Below are positions 1 to 6,169 of a stretch of 6,957 nucleotides of DNA, one piece after another. The translations under genes were made by a program, and so were the position numbers. Position 1 is the stretch's first letter; each line of letters starts with the position of its first letter. Under the pieces are notes generated by a model, which was given only the letters and a program-made list of their open reading frames with translations, was not told where the DNA came from and searched no databases. Source of the stretch: Bradyrhizobiaceae bacterium (GTDB lineage: Bacteria; Pseudomonadota; Alphaproteobacteria; Rhizobiales; Xanthobacteraceae); assembly GCA_016793685.1 (NCBI GenBank), contig JAEULX010000141.1, positions 1 to 6,957 of the forward strand, given 5' to 3'.

Positions 1-614
1 ACGGCTATGTCGGTTTTCTGCCGCAGCAGGCGCTCGCGCCGCCGGGACCGGAGCCGACCCATCGGGTCGCAGCGCTGCGCACGTTCGTGTTTCCGGGACC
101 CTCGATCAAGCTTCCGCCGCTGATGGCGCTGTCGCTCGGCAGCCGCATCGCTGCCGCTCGCCTCGATGCAAACTTCGCATATCTCGCGACCGGCGGCTGC
201 ATTCCGGTGCAGCACGTAGCGCCTGTCGGCACGGTCGAGCCGGATTTTGTCGCGGTCGCCGAACGGTTCGTCGGCGTGCCCTATCTCTGGGGCGGCAAGA
301 CCAGCCTCGGGATCGATTGCTCCGGACTCGTCCAGGTCGCGCTCACCGCGGCCGGCATCGCATGCCCGCGCGACAGCGACATGCAGGAGAAGGCGATCGG
401 CGTTTCCATCGGGACGGACAAATCGCTCCCGGTCGCGCGCGGCGATCTCCTGTTCTGGAAGGGCCATGTCGCGATTGCGCGCGACACCGAGACGCTGGTG
501 CACGCCAATGGGCATCACATGGCGGTCGCGATCGAGCCGGTTGCGGACGCGATCCGGCGCATCGCCGAGGCGGGCGGCGTGGTCACAAGTATCAAGCGCC
601 TCCCGGCCGCGTGA
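1..614 (+). CDS. SH3-NlpC/P60 family cell-wall peptidase (5' end missing)
   Basis: This is the C-terminal part of an NlpC/P60 cysteine peptidase. The frame is open from base 3 to the left edge, so the gene starts outside the window; the GTG at 87 is an internal valine codon, not the start. The first ~75 visible residues, including a G-Y-V-G-F-L stretch and a segment ending G-C-I-P-V-Q-H-V, look like one and a half bacterial SH3 domains. The catalytic domain follows from about base 240. Its nucleophile is the Cys of D-C-S-G (318-320), the His lies in G-H-V-A-I-A (465-467), and the third polar residue is the His of H-A-N-G (501-503), so the triad looks intact. Family members cleave peptidoglycan stem peptides, usually the D-Glu/diaminopimelate bond, or related peptides. 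Substrate and location cannot be read here because any signal peptide is missing. The gene ends in TGA directly against the stop of the convergent dsbA-like gene. The family call is firm; the exact specificity is not. Confidence 0.9.
   Translation, partial: GYVGFLPQQALAPPGPEPTHRVAALRTFVFPGPSIKLPPLMALSLGSRIAAARLDANFAYLATGGCIPVQHVAPVGTVEPDFVAVAERFVGVPYLWGGKTSLGIDCSGLVQVALTAAGIACPRDSDMQEKAIGVSIGTDKSLPVARGDLLFWKGHVAIARDTETLVHANGHHMAVAIEPVADAIRRIAEAGGVVTSIKRLPAA
564..607. repeat. Imperfect inverted repeat at the convergent gene ends
   Basis: GCC plus GAGGCG (564-572) can pair with CGCCTC (597-602) and, across a 2-base bulge, GGC (605-607), around a 24-base loop. It lies in the last codons of the NlpC/P60 gene and begins 7 bases past the dsbA-like stop when read on the minus strand. 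No T-run follows on either strand, so it is not a classical intrinsic terminator. It may be chance in GC-rich coding sequence, or a weak structure that slows polymerase where two transcripts collide. Confidence 0.15.
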
Positions 615-1304
615 TCAGCAGACAACTGTGTCGCAGGTCCGGATCGACTTGATGATCCCGACGAGGCTTTTCTTGCCGGGATAGCCGAGAATGGCGACGC
701 CCTTGATCACGAAGGCCGGCGTCGCCGCCAGTCCCATGGCGTTGCCGAGCTGGACGTGGGCGATCATCGCCTTGGTCACGGCCTCCTCGTCGGCAGCCTT
801 GACCAGTTGCTCCTTGGAAAAGCCCAGGCTCGTCGCCACCGACAGCGCACGGTTGCCATCGACCACTCCGCGGCCAGAAAAGATGAGATGATTGAATTCG
901 AAAAACTGTTGCGGCGTCGCCAGGCGTGCGAGGGCGAATTCGACCCGTCCCGCCTGAATCGACGGGACGCCAAGAACAGGGAAGGGCACCAGGACGAGTT
1001 TCAGCTCGTTGTCCGCTTTGACGAGGGCGGCAAGATCCGCGGCGGCTTTGCGGCAATACGGACAATTGAGATCGTAGAATTCCACCAGCGTCACGTCGCC
1101 ACGCGGATTTCCGACGGTTACGATTCCGGGCAGCGCTGCGATCTGGCTCTCGAGTTCGACCGGAACGCGGTAGTTCACGATGTCGGTCCCGTCGTCGGCC
1201 TTGAGCGGATACCAGGAGCTTTCGCTCTGCGCCCGCGCGCCCACGGCGGACAGCAGCGCGATGGCGACGGCCGCGAAAATGTAGAGAAAAGACTTGCCAC
1301 GCAT
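615..1304 (-). CDS. DsbA-family periplasmic thiol:disulfide oxidoreductase
   Basis: This 229-residue protein is a secreted thioredoxin-fold oxidoreductase of the DsbA type, predicted to form or rearrange disulfides in periplasmic proteins. A signal peptide is clear: M-R-G-K, a hydrophobic core at about 6-22, and an A-R-A cleavage site near residue 25. The active site is C-P-Y-C (Cys81, Cys84) after F-Y-D-L-N, and the cis-proline loop is T195-P196. The helical insertion lies between them. The protein ends C-D-T-V-V-C, giving a second cysteine pair (224, 229) that the classical fold does not need. I chose the ATG at 1302-1304 because GGGAG sits 8 bases upstream. An in-frame ATG at 1308-1310, overlapping the Nudix stop as TAATG, is only 2 bases from that site and would add two residues. 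A start at 1358 would run into the Nudix gene and displace the signal peptide. It is probably the last gene of the yej transcript. The redox partner and substrates are unknown. Confidence 0.9.
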   Translation of the reverse strand: MRGKSFLYIFAAVAIALLSAVGARAQSESSWYPLKADDGTDIVNYRVPVELESQIAALPGIVTVGNPRGDVTLVEFYDLNCPYCRKAAADLAALVKADNELKLVLVPFPVLGVPSIQAGRVEFALARLATPQQFFEFNHLIFSGRGVVDGNRALSVATSLGFSKEQLVKAADEEAVTKAMIAHVQLGNAMGLAATPAFVIKGVAILGYPGKKSLVGIIKSIRTCDTVVC

Positions 1305-1309
1305 CGCCA

Positions 1310-1981
1310 TTACTCCCGCAGCAGGTCGGGCAGCCGCGTGCGGTTGAGCGCGATCCATTGCAGCGCCATGATCAGGTAGCCGTTATGGATCGTGCCGCGC
1401 GTCAGCGCATCGAGCGCGTCGTCGATGCGCACGCGGATCGGCAGCGTCTGCTCGACCTCGTAAGCGGCGCCGGCCCGCGCCGGCGCCTGTGAGGCGTCCA
1501 CCGCGGCGATATAGATCGTTGCGCATTCATCGAGCAGGCCCGGCGCCGGCATGAAGGAATAGATTTCGCGCACGGCGCGCGGCGCTATCCCGATCTCCTC
1601 CAGACATTCGCGGCGGATGGCCTGGTCCGGCGTTTCGGTGTGATCGACATATCCGGCGGGAATCTCGACCAGGTCTCCCAGCCCCAGGCGCAAATGCGCG
1701 GTGAGGCGGAACTGGCGGATCAGCACGATCTCGTCCCGATCGGGATCGACGGCGATGACGCCGACGGTGCGTCCCACCCGCAATATGTCGCGGACGAAGT
1801 GCGCCTTGCCTTCATCCGCGTGCGTAAGCTCGACGTGGTAGCGCTCGAACGGACGGAAACCCGTCCCCACCGGCTCGGGTTTGCTGATGCACGCCTCGGC
1901 GGCTTGATCAGCGAGCGTCGGCACTGTCTCGCTCCCGCGCTCGGCTGCTCTTGCCGTCGCCCTGTCCCTTACGTCGGCCAT
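1310..1981 (-). CDS. Nudix hydrolase, ADP-ribose pyrophosphatase-like
   Basis: This 223-residue protein is a Nudix hydrolase of the ADP-ribose/nucleoside-diphosphate-sugar pyrophosphatase type. Such cytoplasmic enzymes split a diphosphate bond with divalent metal. The Nudix box spans residues 110-132 (bases 1586-1654) and fits G-x5-E-x7-R-E-U-x-E-E-x-G-U, with Cys126 in a usually aliphatic slot. It is preceded by V-E-I-P-A-G, which is typical of ADP-ribose pyrophosphatases and relatives such as NudF and NudK. The C-terminus has H-N-G-Y-L-I-M-A-L-Q-W, a conserved end helix. The first ~35 residues are Arg/Ala-rich and look unconserved. The ATG start is supported by AGGA 9 bases upstream. The frame stays open further upstream, but only as an overlap with yejF. 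The gene lies 11 bases after the yejF stop, and its TAA overlaps the first possible start of the dsbA-like gene. Nothing in the sequence ties its substrate to peptide transport; ADP-ribose is a family-based guess. Confidence 0.92.
   Translation of the reverse strand: MADVRDRATARAAERGSETVPTLADQAAEACISKPEPVGTGFRPFERYHVELTHADEGKAHFVRDILRVGRTVGVIAVDPDRDEIVLIRQFRLTAHLRLGLGDLVEIPAGYVDHTETPDQAIRRECLEEIGIAPRAVREIYSFMPAPGLLDECATIYIAAVDASQAPARAGAAYEVEQTLPIRVRIDDALDALTRGTIHNGYLIMALQWIALNRTRLPDLLRE
1313..1317 (-). promoter_or_regulatory. Ribosome binding site of the dsbA-like gene
   Basis: GGGAG on the minus strand lies inside the last codons of the Nudix gene. It is 8 bases before the ATG at 1304 and only 2 before the ATG at 1310, so it favours the inner start. 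Because the site is inside the upstream reading frame, translation of the two genes is probably coupled. Confidence 0.6.
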
Positions 1982-1990
1982 GTCAACCGA

Positions 1991-1994
1991 TCCT
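1991..1994 (-). promoter_or_regulatory. Ribosome binding site of the Nudix gene, overlapping the yejF stop
   Basis: AGGA on the minus strand shares its first two bases with the yejF TAG stop and lies 9 bases before the Nudix ATG. It supports the start at 1981 and makes coupled translation from yejF likely. Confidence 0.55.
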
Positions 1995-3735
1995 ATTGCG
2001 CCACCACGCCTTCCGGCGCCGTCTCGAGGTTGAAGGCCGCCGCGAACAGCGCCCGTGTGTACTCCGTTTTCGGATTGGCGAATACGTCGCACGCCGGGCC
2101 CGCCTCCACGACCTTGCCGTGCCGCATCACGATCAGGCGGCTGGCGAGCGCCGCCACCACGCGGAGATCGTGGGAGATGAACAGGTAGGTCAGGTCCCGG
2201 CGCTGCTGCAGATCGCGCAGGAGGTCGACCATCTGCGACTGGATCAGCATGTCGAGCGCGCTGGTCGGCTCGTCGAGCACGATGAAGGTCGGCTCCAGCA
2301 CGAGCGTGCGGGCGACCGCGATGCGCTGGCGCTGCCCGCCGGAATATTCGTGCGGGTAGCGGAAACGCGACTCGGGATCGAGGCCGACATCCGACAGCGC
2401 GCGAATCACCCGGTCGGAGCGTTCGGCGGCGGATAGGTGCGGCTGATGCACCCACAAGCCTTCCTCGATGATGTCGGAAATCGACATGCGGGGGGAGAGC
2501 GAGCCGAACGGGTCCTGAAACACGATCTGCATGTCGCGGCGGAACGGCCGCATCTGCTTGAACTTCAGGCCCTGAATCTGCTTGCCGAGAAAGACGATGG
2601 GGCCGTCGGACGAGATGAGGCGCAGAATCGCCAGTCCGAGCGTCGTCTTGCCCGACCCCGATTCGCCGACCACGCCGAGCGTTTCGCCTTTGCGAATCTC
2701 GATGCTGACCCCGTCGACCGCCTTGATGTGACCGATCACTTTGCGCATGACCCCGCGCTTGACCGGAAACCAGACCTTGAGGTCCTTGGTTTCGACGACG
2801 ATGGGCGCCTGCGGCTGCAGCGGAGCCGGGTTCGGCTTCGGTTCGGCGGCGAGAAGGGCGCGCGTGTAAGGATGCTCCGGCGCGACGAACACGCGCTCCA
2901 CCGTTCCCTGCTCGACGATGTTGCCCCGCTTCATGACGCAGACGCGGTCGGCGACCTTGCGCACGATTCCGAGGTCATGGGTGATGAACAGCATCGACAT
3001 GCCGAGCCGGGTCTGAATGTCCTTCAGGAGCTTGAGGATCTGCGCCTGCACGGTGACGTCGAGTGCAGTGGTCGGCTCGTCGGCGATCAGAAGGTCGGGC
3101 TCGTTGGCGAGCGCCATGGCGATCATGACGCGCTGCCGCTGCCCGCCGGAAAGCTGGTGCGGATAGCTTCCGAGGCGGCTTTCCGGATCGCGGATGCCGA
3201 CCTGGTCCAACAGATCGACGATGCGCTTGCGCGCGGCGGGCCCGGCGAGGCCGCGATGGAGCAGCAGTATTTCGCCGATCTGCTTCTCGATCGGGTGCAG
3301 CGGATTGAGCGAGGTCATCGGCTCCTGGAAGATGATCGTGATCTCGTTGCCGCGGATCTTCCGCATCTCCGGCTCGGGCAGGGCGAGCAGTTCCTGGCCT
3401 TTGAACAGCACCGCGCCGCAAGGATGCCGCGCCGCCGGGTAGGGCAGCAGCTTCATGATCGACAGCGCAGTCACCGACTTTCCCGACCCCGACTCGCCGA
3501 CCAGCGCGACGGTCTCGCCGCGGGTGACATCGAACGACACTTTGTCGACGGCGACGGTCTCGCGTCCGCCCTGGGTGAAGGCGACGGAAAGATCGCGCAC
3601 GGAGAGGAGCAGTTCCTGCGGGTACGACGACTGCGAAGGCGACCTGGCCTGCGAGCGGCCACCGCGCCGCGGGGGCGGCGATCCGGAGAACACCGTGAGG
3701 CGTCGCATGGCGGAGAACAGTCGGATACTCGGCAT
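1993..3735 (-). CDS. yejF: Peptide ABC transporter, fused double ATP-binding subunit YejF
   Basis: This 580-residue protein carries two complete ABC ATPase domains in one chain and powers the YejB-YejE permease from the cytoplasmic side. Domain 1 has Walker A at 80-87 (G-E-S-G-S-G-K-S), Q-loop Gln137, signature L-S-G-G-Q at 195-199, Walker B ending D219-E220 and switch His253. Domain 2 has Walker A at 357-364, Gln407, signature Y-S-G-G-Q at 464-468, D488-E489 and His522. Both sites therefore look active. After domain 1 comes the H-P-Y-T-R-A-L-L segment (288-295) of oligopeptide-type ATPases, with a shorter E-Y-T-R-A-L-F copy at 558-564. The first recognisable domain starts near residue 41. 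The ~40 residues before it, rich in Pro, Arg and Ser, make the protein longer than the ~529-residue E. coli YejF. The start is uncertain: neither the ATG at 3735 nor the one at 3708 has a good ribosome binding site. The gene follows yejE by 6 bases. Confidence 0.95.
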   Translation of the reverse strand: MPSIRLFSAMRRLTVFSGSPPPRRGGRSQARSPSQSSYPQELLLSVRDLSVAFTQGGRETVAVDKVSFDVTRGETVALVGESGSGKSVTALSIMKLLPYPAARHPCGAVLFKGQELLALPEPEMRKIRGNEITIIFQEPMTSLNPLHPIEKQIGEILLLHRGLAGPAARKRIVDLLDQVGIRDPESRLGSYPHQLSGGQRQRVMIAMALANEPDLLIADEPTTALDVTVQAQILKLLKDIQTRLGMSMLFITHDLGIVRKVADRVCVMKRGNIVEQGTVERVFVAPEHPYTRALLAAEPKPNPAPLQPQAPIVVETKDLKVWFPVKRGVMRKVIGHIKAVDGVSIEIRKGETLGVVGESGSGKTTLGLAILRLISSDGPIVFLGKQIQGLKFKQMRPFRRDMQIVFQDPFGSLSPRMSISDIIEEGLWVHQPHLSAAERSDRVIRALSDVGLDPESRFRYPHEYSGGQRQRIAVARTLVLEPTFIVLDEPTSALDMLIQSQMVDLLRDLQQRRDLTYLFISHDLRVVAALASRLIVMRHGKVVEAGPACDVFANPKTEYTRALFAAAFNLETAPEGVVAQ

Positions 3736-3741
3736 TGGCGT

Positions 3742-4932
3742 CTACCCGAAGGTTTTCCGCGGATCGAAGGCGTCGCGCACCGCCTCGCCGATGAAGATCA
3801 AGAGCGACAGCATGACGGCGACAGTGAAGAACGAGGTGAGGCCGAGCCACGGCGCCTGGATGTTGGCCTTGCCCTGGCTCAGCATTTCGCCGAGCGAGGG
3901 CGATCCGGGCGGCAGACCGAAGCCGAGGAAGTCGAGCGCGGTCAGCGTCATCACCGACGACGAGAGAATGAACGGCAGGAAGGTCAGCGTCGCCACCATC
4001 GCATTGGGCAGGAGATGGCGAAACATGATCGTTGCATTGGAGACGCCGAGCGCCCGCGCCGCCTGGACGTATTCGAAATTGCGCCCGCGCAGGAATTCCG
4101 CGCGCACCAGGCCGACGAGCGACACCCAGGAGAACAGCAGCAGGATGCCGAGCAGCACGAAGAATCCGGGCACCAGCACCGACGAAATGATCAACAGCAG
4201 ATACAGCGACGGCACCGACGTCCAGATTTCGATGAAGCGCTGGAACAGAAGATCGGTCCAGCCGCCGAAATAACCCTGAACCGCGCCGGCGGCGACCCCG
4301 ACGACCGAGGAGACGATCGTCAGCGCCAGGCCGAACAGCACGGAGATGCGAAACCCGTAGATCAGCCGGGCGGCGACGTCGCGGCCTTGGTCGTCGGTGC
4401 CGAGCCAGTTGTATTCGAGGTCGCTGCAGCGATTGAGCTTCTTCTTGTCGAGCACCGGGCGGCATTGGGCCTCGGTGAGCATCCAGGTCGGCGGCGAAGG
4501 GGCGGGCGTGGGCAGGTCGAGATTGTGCGTGTTGTACGAATAGCGGATCGGCGGCCAGACCATGTAGCCGCCCTTCTCGGCGATCAGGTTCTGCACGAAA
4601 GGATCGCGGTAGTCGGTGGCGGTCTCGAAATCGCCGCCGAATTTGGTCTCCGGATAGTTCACGAACACCGGAAAGTACCAGTGCCCTTCATAGCTTATGA
4701 AAAACGGGCGATCATTGGCGATGAACTCGGCGCAAAGCGACAGAATGAACAGCACCATAAAGACCCAGAACGACCAGTAGCCGCGCCGGTTCGCCTTGAA
4801 GTTATCCCAGCGCCGGCGGTTGATCGGCGAAAGCTTGAGCGGCCGTCCTTCCGGCAGGACGGCAAGCCCGGTCGGCGAGATCGCCGTCGTGTCCGGCGTG
4901 CGGTCGGAGGTTTCTGAGGTCGCGGCGTCCAC
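3742..4932 (-). CDS. yejE: Peptide ABC transporter permease YejE
   Basis: This 396-residue inner-membrane permease of the OppC class pairs with YejB to form the peptide channel. A cytoplasmic N-terminus (1-51) ends in a basic N-R-R-R-W...K-A-N-R-R-G-Y-W stretch typical of the family. The first membrane segment is at about 52-72, followed by a long periplasmic region (73-195), then G-T-D-D-Q-G-R-D-V (178-186) and five or so membrane segments. The ATPase-docking EAA loop is at about 287-311, with A-A-R-A-L-G and R-H-L-L-P-N. The C-terminal E-A-V-R-D-A-F-D-P-R is a family hallmark. The start is GTG, chosen because AGAGG lies 6 bases upstream inside the end of yejB; only one base separates it from the yejB stop. 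It is longer than the E. coli protein (about 341 residues), mainly from an N-terminal extension and a periplasmic insert at about 141-176 that contains Cys157 and Cys169. Confidence 0.95.
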   Translation of the reverse strand: MDAATSETSDRTPDTTAISPTGLAVLPEGRPLKLSPINRRRWDNFKANRRGYWSFWVFMVLFILSLCAEFIANDRPFFISYEGHWYFPVFVNYPETKFGGDFETATDYRDPFVQNLIAEKGGYMVWPPIRYSYNTHNLDLPTPAPSPPTWMLTEAQCRPVLDKKKLNRCSDLEYNWLGTDDQGRDVAARLIYGFRISVLFGLALTIVSSVVGVAAGAVQGYFGGWTDLLFQRFIEIWTSVPSLYLLLIISSVLVPGFFVLLGILLLFSWVSLVGLVRAEFLRGRNFEYVQAARALGVSNATIMFRHLLPNAMVATLTFLPFILSSSVMTLTALDFLGFGLPPGSPSLGEMLSQGKANIQAPWLGLTSFFTVAVMLSLLIFIGEAVRDAFDPRKTFG

Positions 4933-4933
4933 C

Positions 4934-6049
4934 TCACACCTCTCGGGTCTCGAAATCGATGCGCGGATCGACCCAAGTATAAGTCAGGTCGGAAATCAGA
5001 TTCACGACAAGGCCGACCAGGGAAAAAATGTACAGCGTCGCGAACACCACCGGATAGTCGCGGTTGAGCACGCTCTCGAAGCCGAGCAGGCCGAGCCCGT
5101 CGAGCGAGAAGATCGTTTCGATCAGCAGCGAGCCGGAGAAGAACGCGTGCACGAACGCGCCGGGAAAGCCGGCGATGATCAGCAGCATGGCGTTGCGGAA
5201 GATGTGGCCGTACAGCACCTGGCGTTCCGAACAGCCCTTGGCGCGCGCCGTGAGCACGTATTGTTTGCGGACTTCGTCGAGAAACGAGTTCTTGGTGAGC
5301 AGCGTCATCGTGGCGAACGCGCCCAGCCCCATTGAAATGATCGGCAGCGTCAGGTGCCAGAAATAATCGAGGATTTTGCGCCACCAGGGAAACTGCGCCC
5401 AGTTGTCCGACGTCAGGCCGCGCAGGGGGAACCAGTCGAGAAACGATCCGCCGGCGAACAGGATGATCAGAAGGATCGCGAACAGGAAGCCGGGAATGGC
5501 GTAGCCGATGATGATGACGCCCGAGGTCCACACGTCGAAATGCGAGCCGTCGCGCACCGCCTTGCGGATGCCGAGCGGGATCGAGATGAGGTAGGTGAGC
5601 AGCGTCATCCAGATGCCGAGCGACATCGACACCGGAAGCTTTTCCTTGATGAGATCGACGACGCGCACGTCGCGGAAATAGCTCTTGCCGAAATCGAAGG
5701 TGGCGTAGTTCCGCAGCATCAGGAAGAAGCGCTCATAGGCCGGCTTGTCGAAGCCGAACTGGCGCTCCAGGCTCTTGATGAATTCCGGATCGAGCCCCTG
5801 CGCGCCGCGATATTTCGACGTCGTCGCATCGACCTGCGACGCCCCCTGCATCTGCCCGCGGGCGCCGAAATCACCGCCCGCGCTGCCCGAGATGCGCGAG
5901 GTGGCGCCGGTGTCGGAGCCGGAAATCTGCGCGATCACCCGCTCGACCGGCCCGCCGGGCGCGAACTGCACGACGATGAACGACACCAGCATGATCCCGA
6001 GCAGCGTCGGGATCATGAACAGGATGCGGCGGACGATATAGGCGGCCAT
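4934..6049 (-). CDS. yejB: Peptide ABC transporter permease YejB
   Basis: This 371-residue inner-membrane permease of the OppB class is about the length of E. coli YejB (364). The first membrane segment is at about 9-29 and runs into the conserved Q-F-A-P-G-G-P-V. A periplasmic stretch rich in Gly, Ser and Ala (about 41-85) follows, then G-L-D-P-E-F and G-F-D-K-P, which is typical of YejB. Further membrane segments are at about 142-162, 176-200, 232-252, 287-312 and 334-356. The EAA loop at 264-287 reads T-A-R-A-K-G...H-I-F-R-N-A. The C-terminal V-D-P-R-I-D-F-E is a family hallmark. The ATG start is supported by GAAGGA 4 bases upstream and by alignment of the M-A-A-Y-I-V-R-R-I-L start with the family. 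Unlike the rest of the operon, it is separated from the upstream gene (yejA) by 174 bases. It forms the translocation channel with YejE and is energised by YejF. Confidence 0.96.
   Translation of the reverse strand: MAAYIVRRILFMIPTLLGIMLVSFIVVQFAPGGPVERVIAQISGSDTGATSRISGSAGGDFGARGQMQGASQVDATTSKYRGAQGLDPEFIKSLERQFGFDKPAYERFFLMLRNYATFDFGKSYFRDVRVVDLIKEKLPVSMSLGIWMTLLTYLISIPLGIRKAVRDGSHFDVWTSGVIIIGYAIPGFLFAILLIILFAGGSFLDWFPLRGLTSDNWAQFPWWRKILDYFWHLTLPIISMGLGAFATMTLLTKNSFLDEVRKQYVLTARAKGCSERQVLYGHIFRNAMLLIIAGFPGAFVHAFFSGSLLIETIFSLDGLGLLGFESVLNRDYPVVFATLYIFSLVGLVVNLISDLTYTWVDPRIDFETREV
4939..4943 (-). promoter_or_regulatory. Ribosome binding site of yejE supporting a GTG start
   Basis: AGAGG on the minus strand lies within the last codons of yejB, 6 bases before the GTG at 4932. 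It is the main evidence for the GTG start and implies coupled translation of the two permease subunits, which are needed in equal amounts. Confidence 0.65.
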
Positions 6050-6050
6050 G

Positions 6051-6080
6051 TCATCCTTCGATCGGCTGTTGCCCGAGCAT
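6051..6080 (-). other. Possible 9-codon leader ORF upstream of yejB
   Basis: An ATG at 6078-6080 opens a short frame encoding M-L-G-Q-Q-P-I-E-G. It ends in a TGA one base before the yejB ATG, the same one-base spacing as between yejB and yejE. It has only a weak purine stretch (GTGAGA) directly before its ATG and no run of regulatory codons, so a classical attenuator is not indicated. A still shorter ATG frame (M-S-G-N-R, 6083-6100) precedes it. Chance occurrence is quite possible. Confidence 0.15.
6054..6059 (-). promoter_or_regulatory. Ribosome binding site of yejB
   Basis: GAAGGA on the minus strand is 4 bases before the yejB ATG and is the strongest such site in the window. It also forms the last two sense codons of the small leader ORF at 6051-6080. 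Confidence 0.65.
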
Positions 6081-6098
6081 TCTCACCGATTCCCGCTC

Positions 6099-6129
6099 AT
6101 TGTACGCTCGCTTATGGAAGCGGAGGCAA
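6099..6129 (-). promoter_or_regulatory. Candidate internal promoter in front of yejB
   Basis: On the minus strand TACAAT (6099-6104) matches the sigma-70 -10 consensus at five of six positions. TTGCCT (6124-6129) is a partial -35 element. The 19-base spacer is longer than the preferred 17. It would start a transcript roughly 40-45 bases before yejB. The stretch is more AT-rich than its flanks, but the call is weak without start-site data. Confidence 0.2.
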
Positions 6130-6145
6130 GGGGAGGCGGCGCTGA

Positions 6146-6169
6146 GCAGCCCGGCAAGCAGCCCGGCAA
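6146..6169. repeat. Perfect tandem duplication of a 12-mer
   Basis: The unit GCAGCCCGGCAA occurs twice head to tail (6146-6157 and 6158-6169), and the next base again matches the unit. It lies in the non-coding gap between yejA and yejB. Its origin is probably replication slippage. I see no strong hairpin or known operator in it. Confidence 0.7.

Noticed and set aside
641..676. GGATC/GATCC hairpin (641-658) followed by CTTTTCTT as a plus-strand terminator for the NlpC/P60 gene
   Set aside because: The stem is only 5 base pairs, the T-rich run starts 8 bases after it and is interrupted, and the stretch codes for the end of the dsbA-like protein.
756..1379. Plus-strand open frame antisense to the dsbA-like gene
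   Set aside because: It has no domain or plausible ribosome binding site, while the opposite strand encodes a signal peptide, C-P-Y-C and a cis-Pro loop.
1982..2455. Upstream extension of the Nudix frame
   Set aside because: The frame stays open into yejF but reads as Arg/Ala-rich filler there. The ATG at 1981 has a ribosome binding site and fits the usual family length.
2975..4465. A 496-codon minus-strand frame overlapping yejF and yejE
   Set aside because: It is a shifted-frame shadow of the real genes, Arg/Ala-rich and without motifs. Both true frames are intact across the same bases, so it does not indicate a frameshift.
2437..4917. A very long (826-codon) open frame on the plus strand, antisense to yejF and yejE
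   Set aside because: Its translation is rich in Asp, His, Arg and Glu with no domain, and it is the well-known mirror frame of ABC ATPase and permease genes in GC-rich DNA. The minus-strand frames carry complete, ordered motifs.
5354..6145. Plus-strand open frame antisense to yejB and running into the yejA-yejB gap
   Set aside because: Composition is typical of GC-rich antisense frames and yejB on the other strand is unmistakable.
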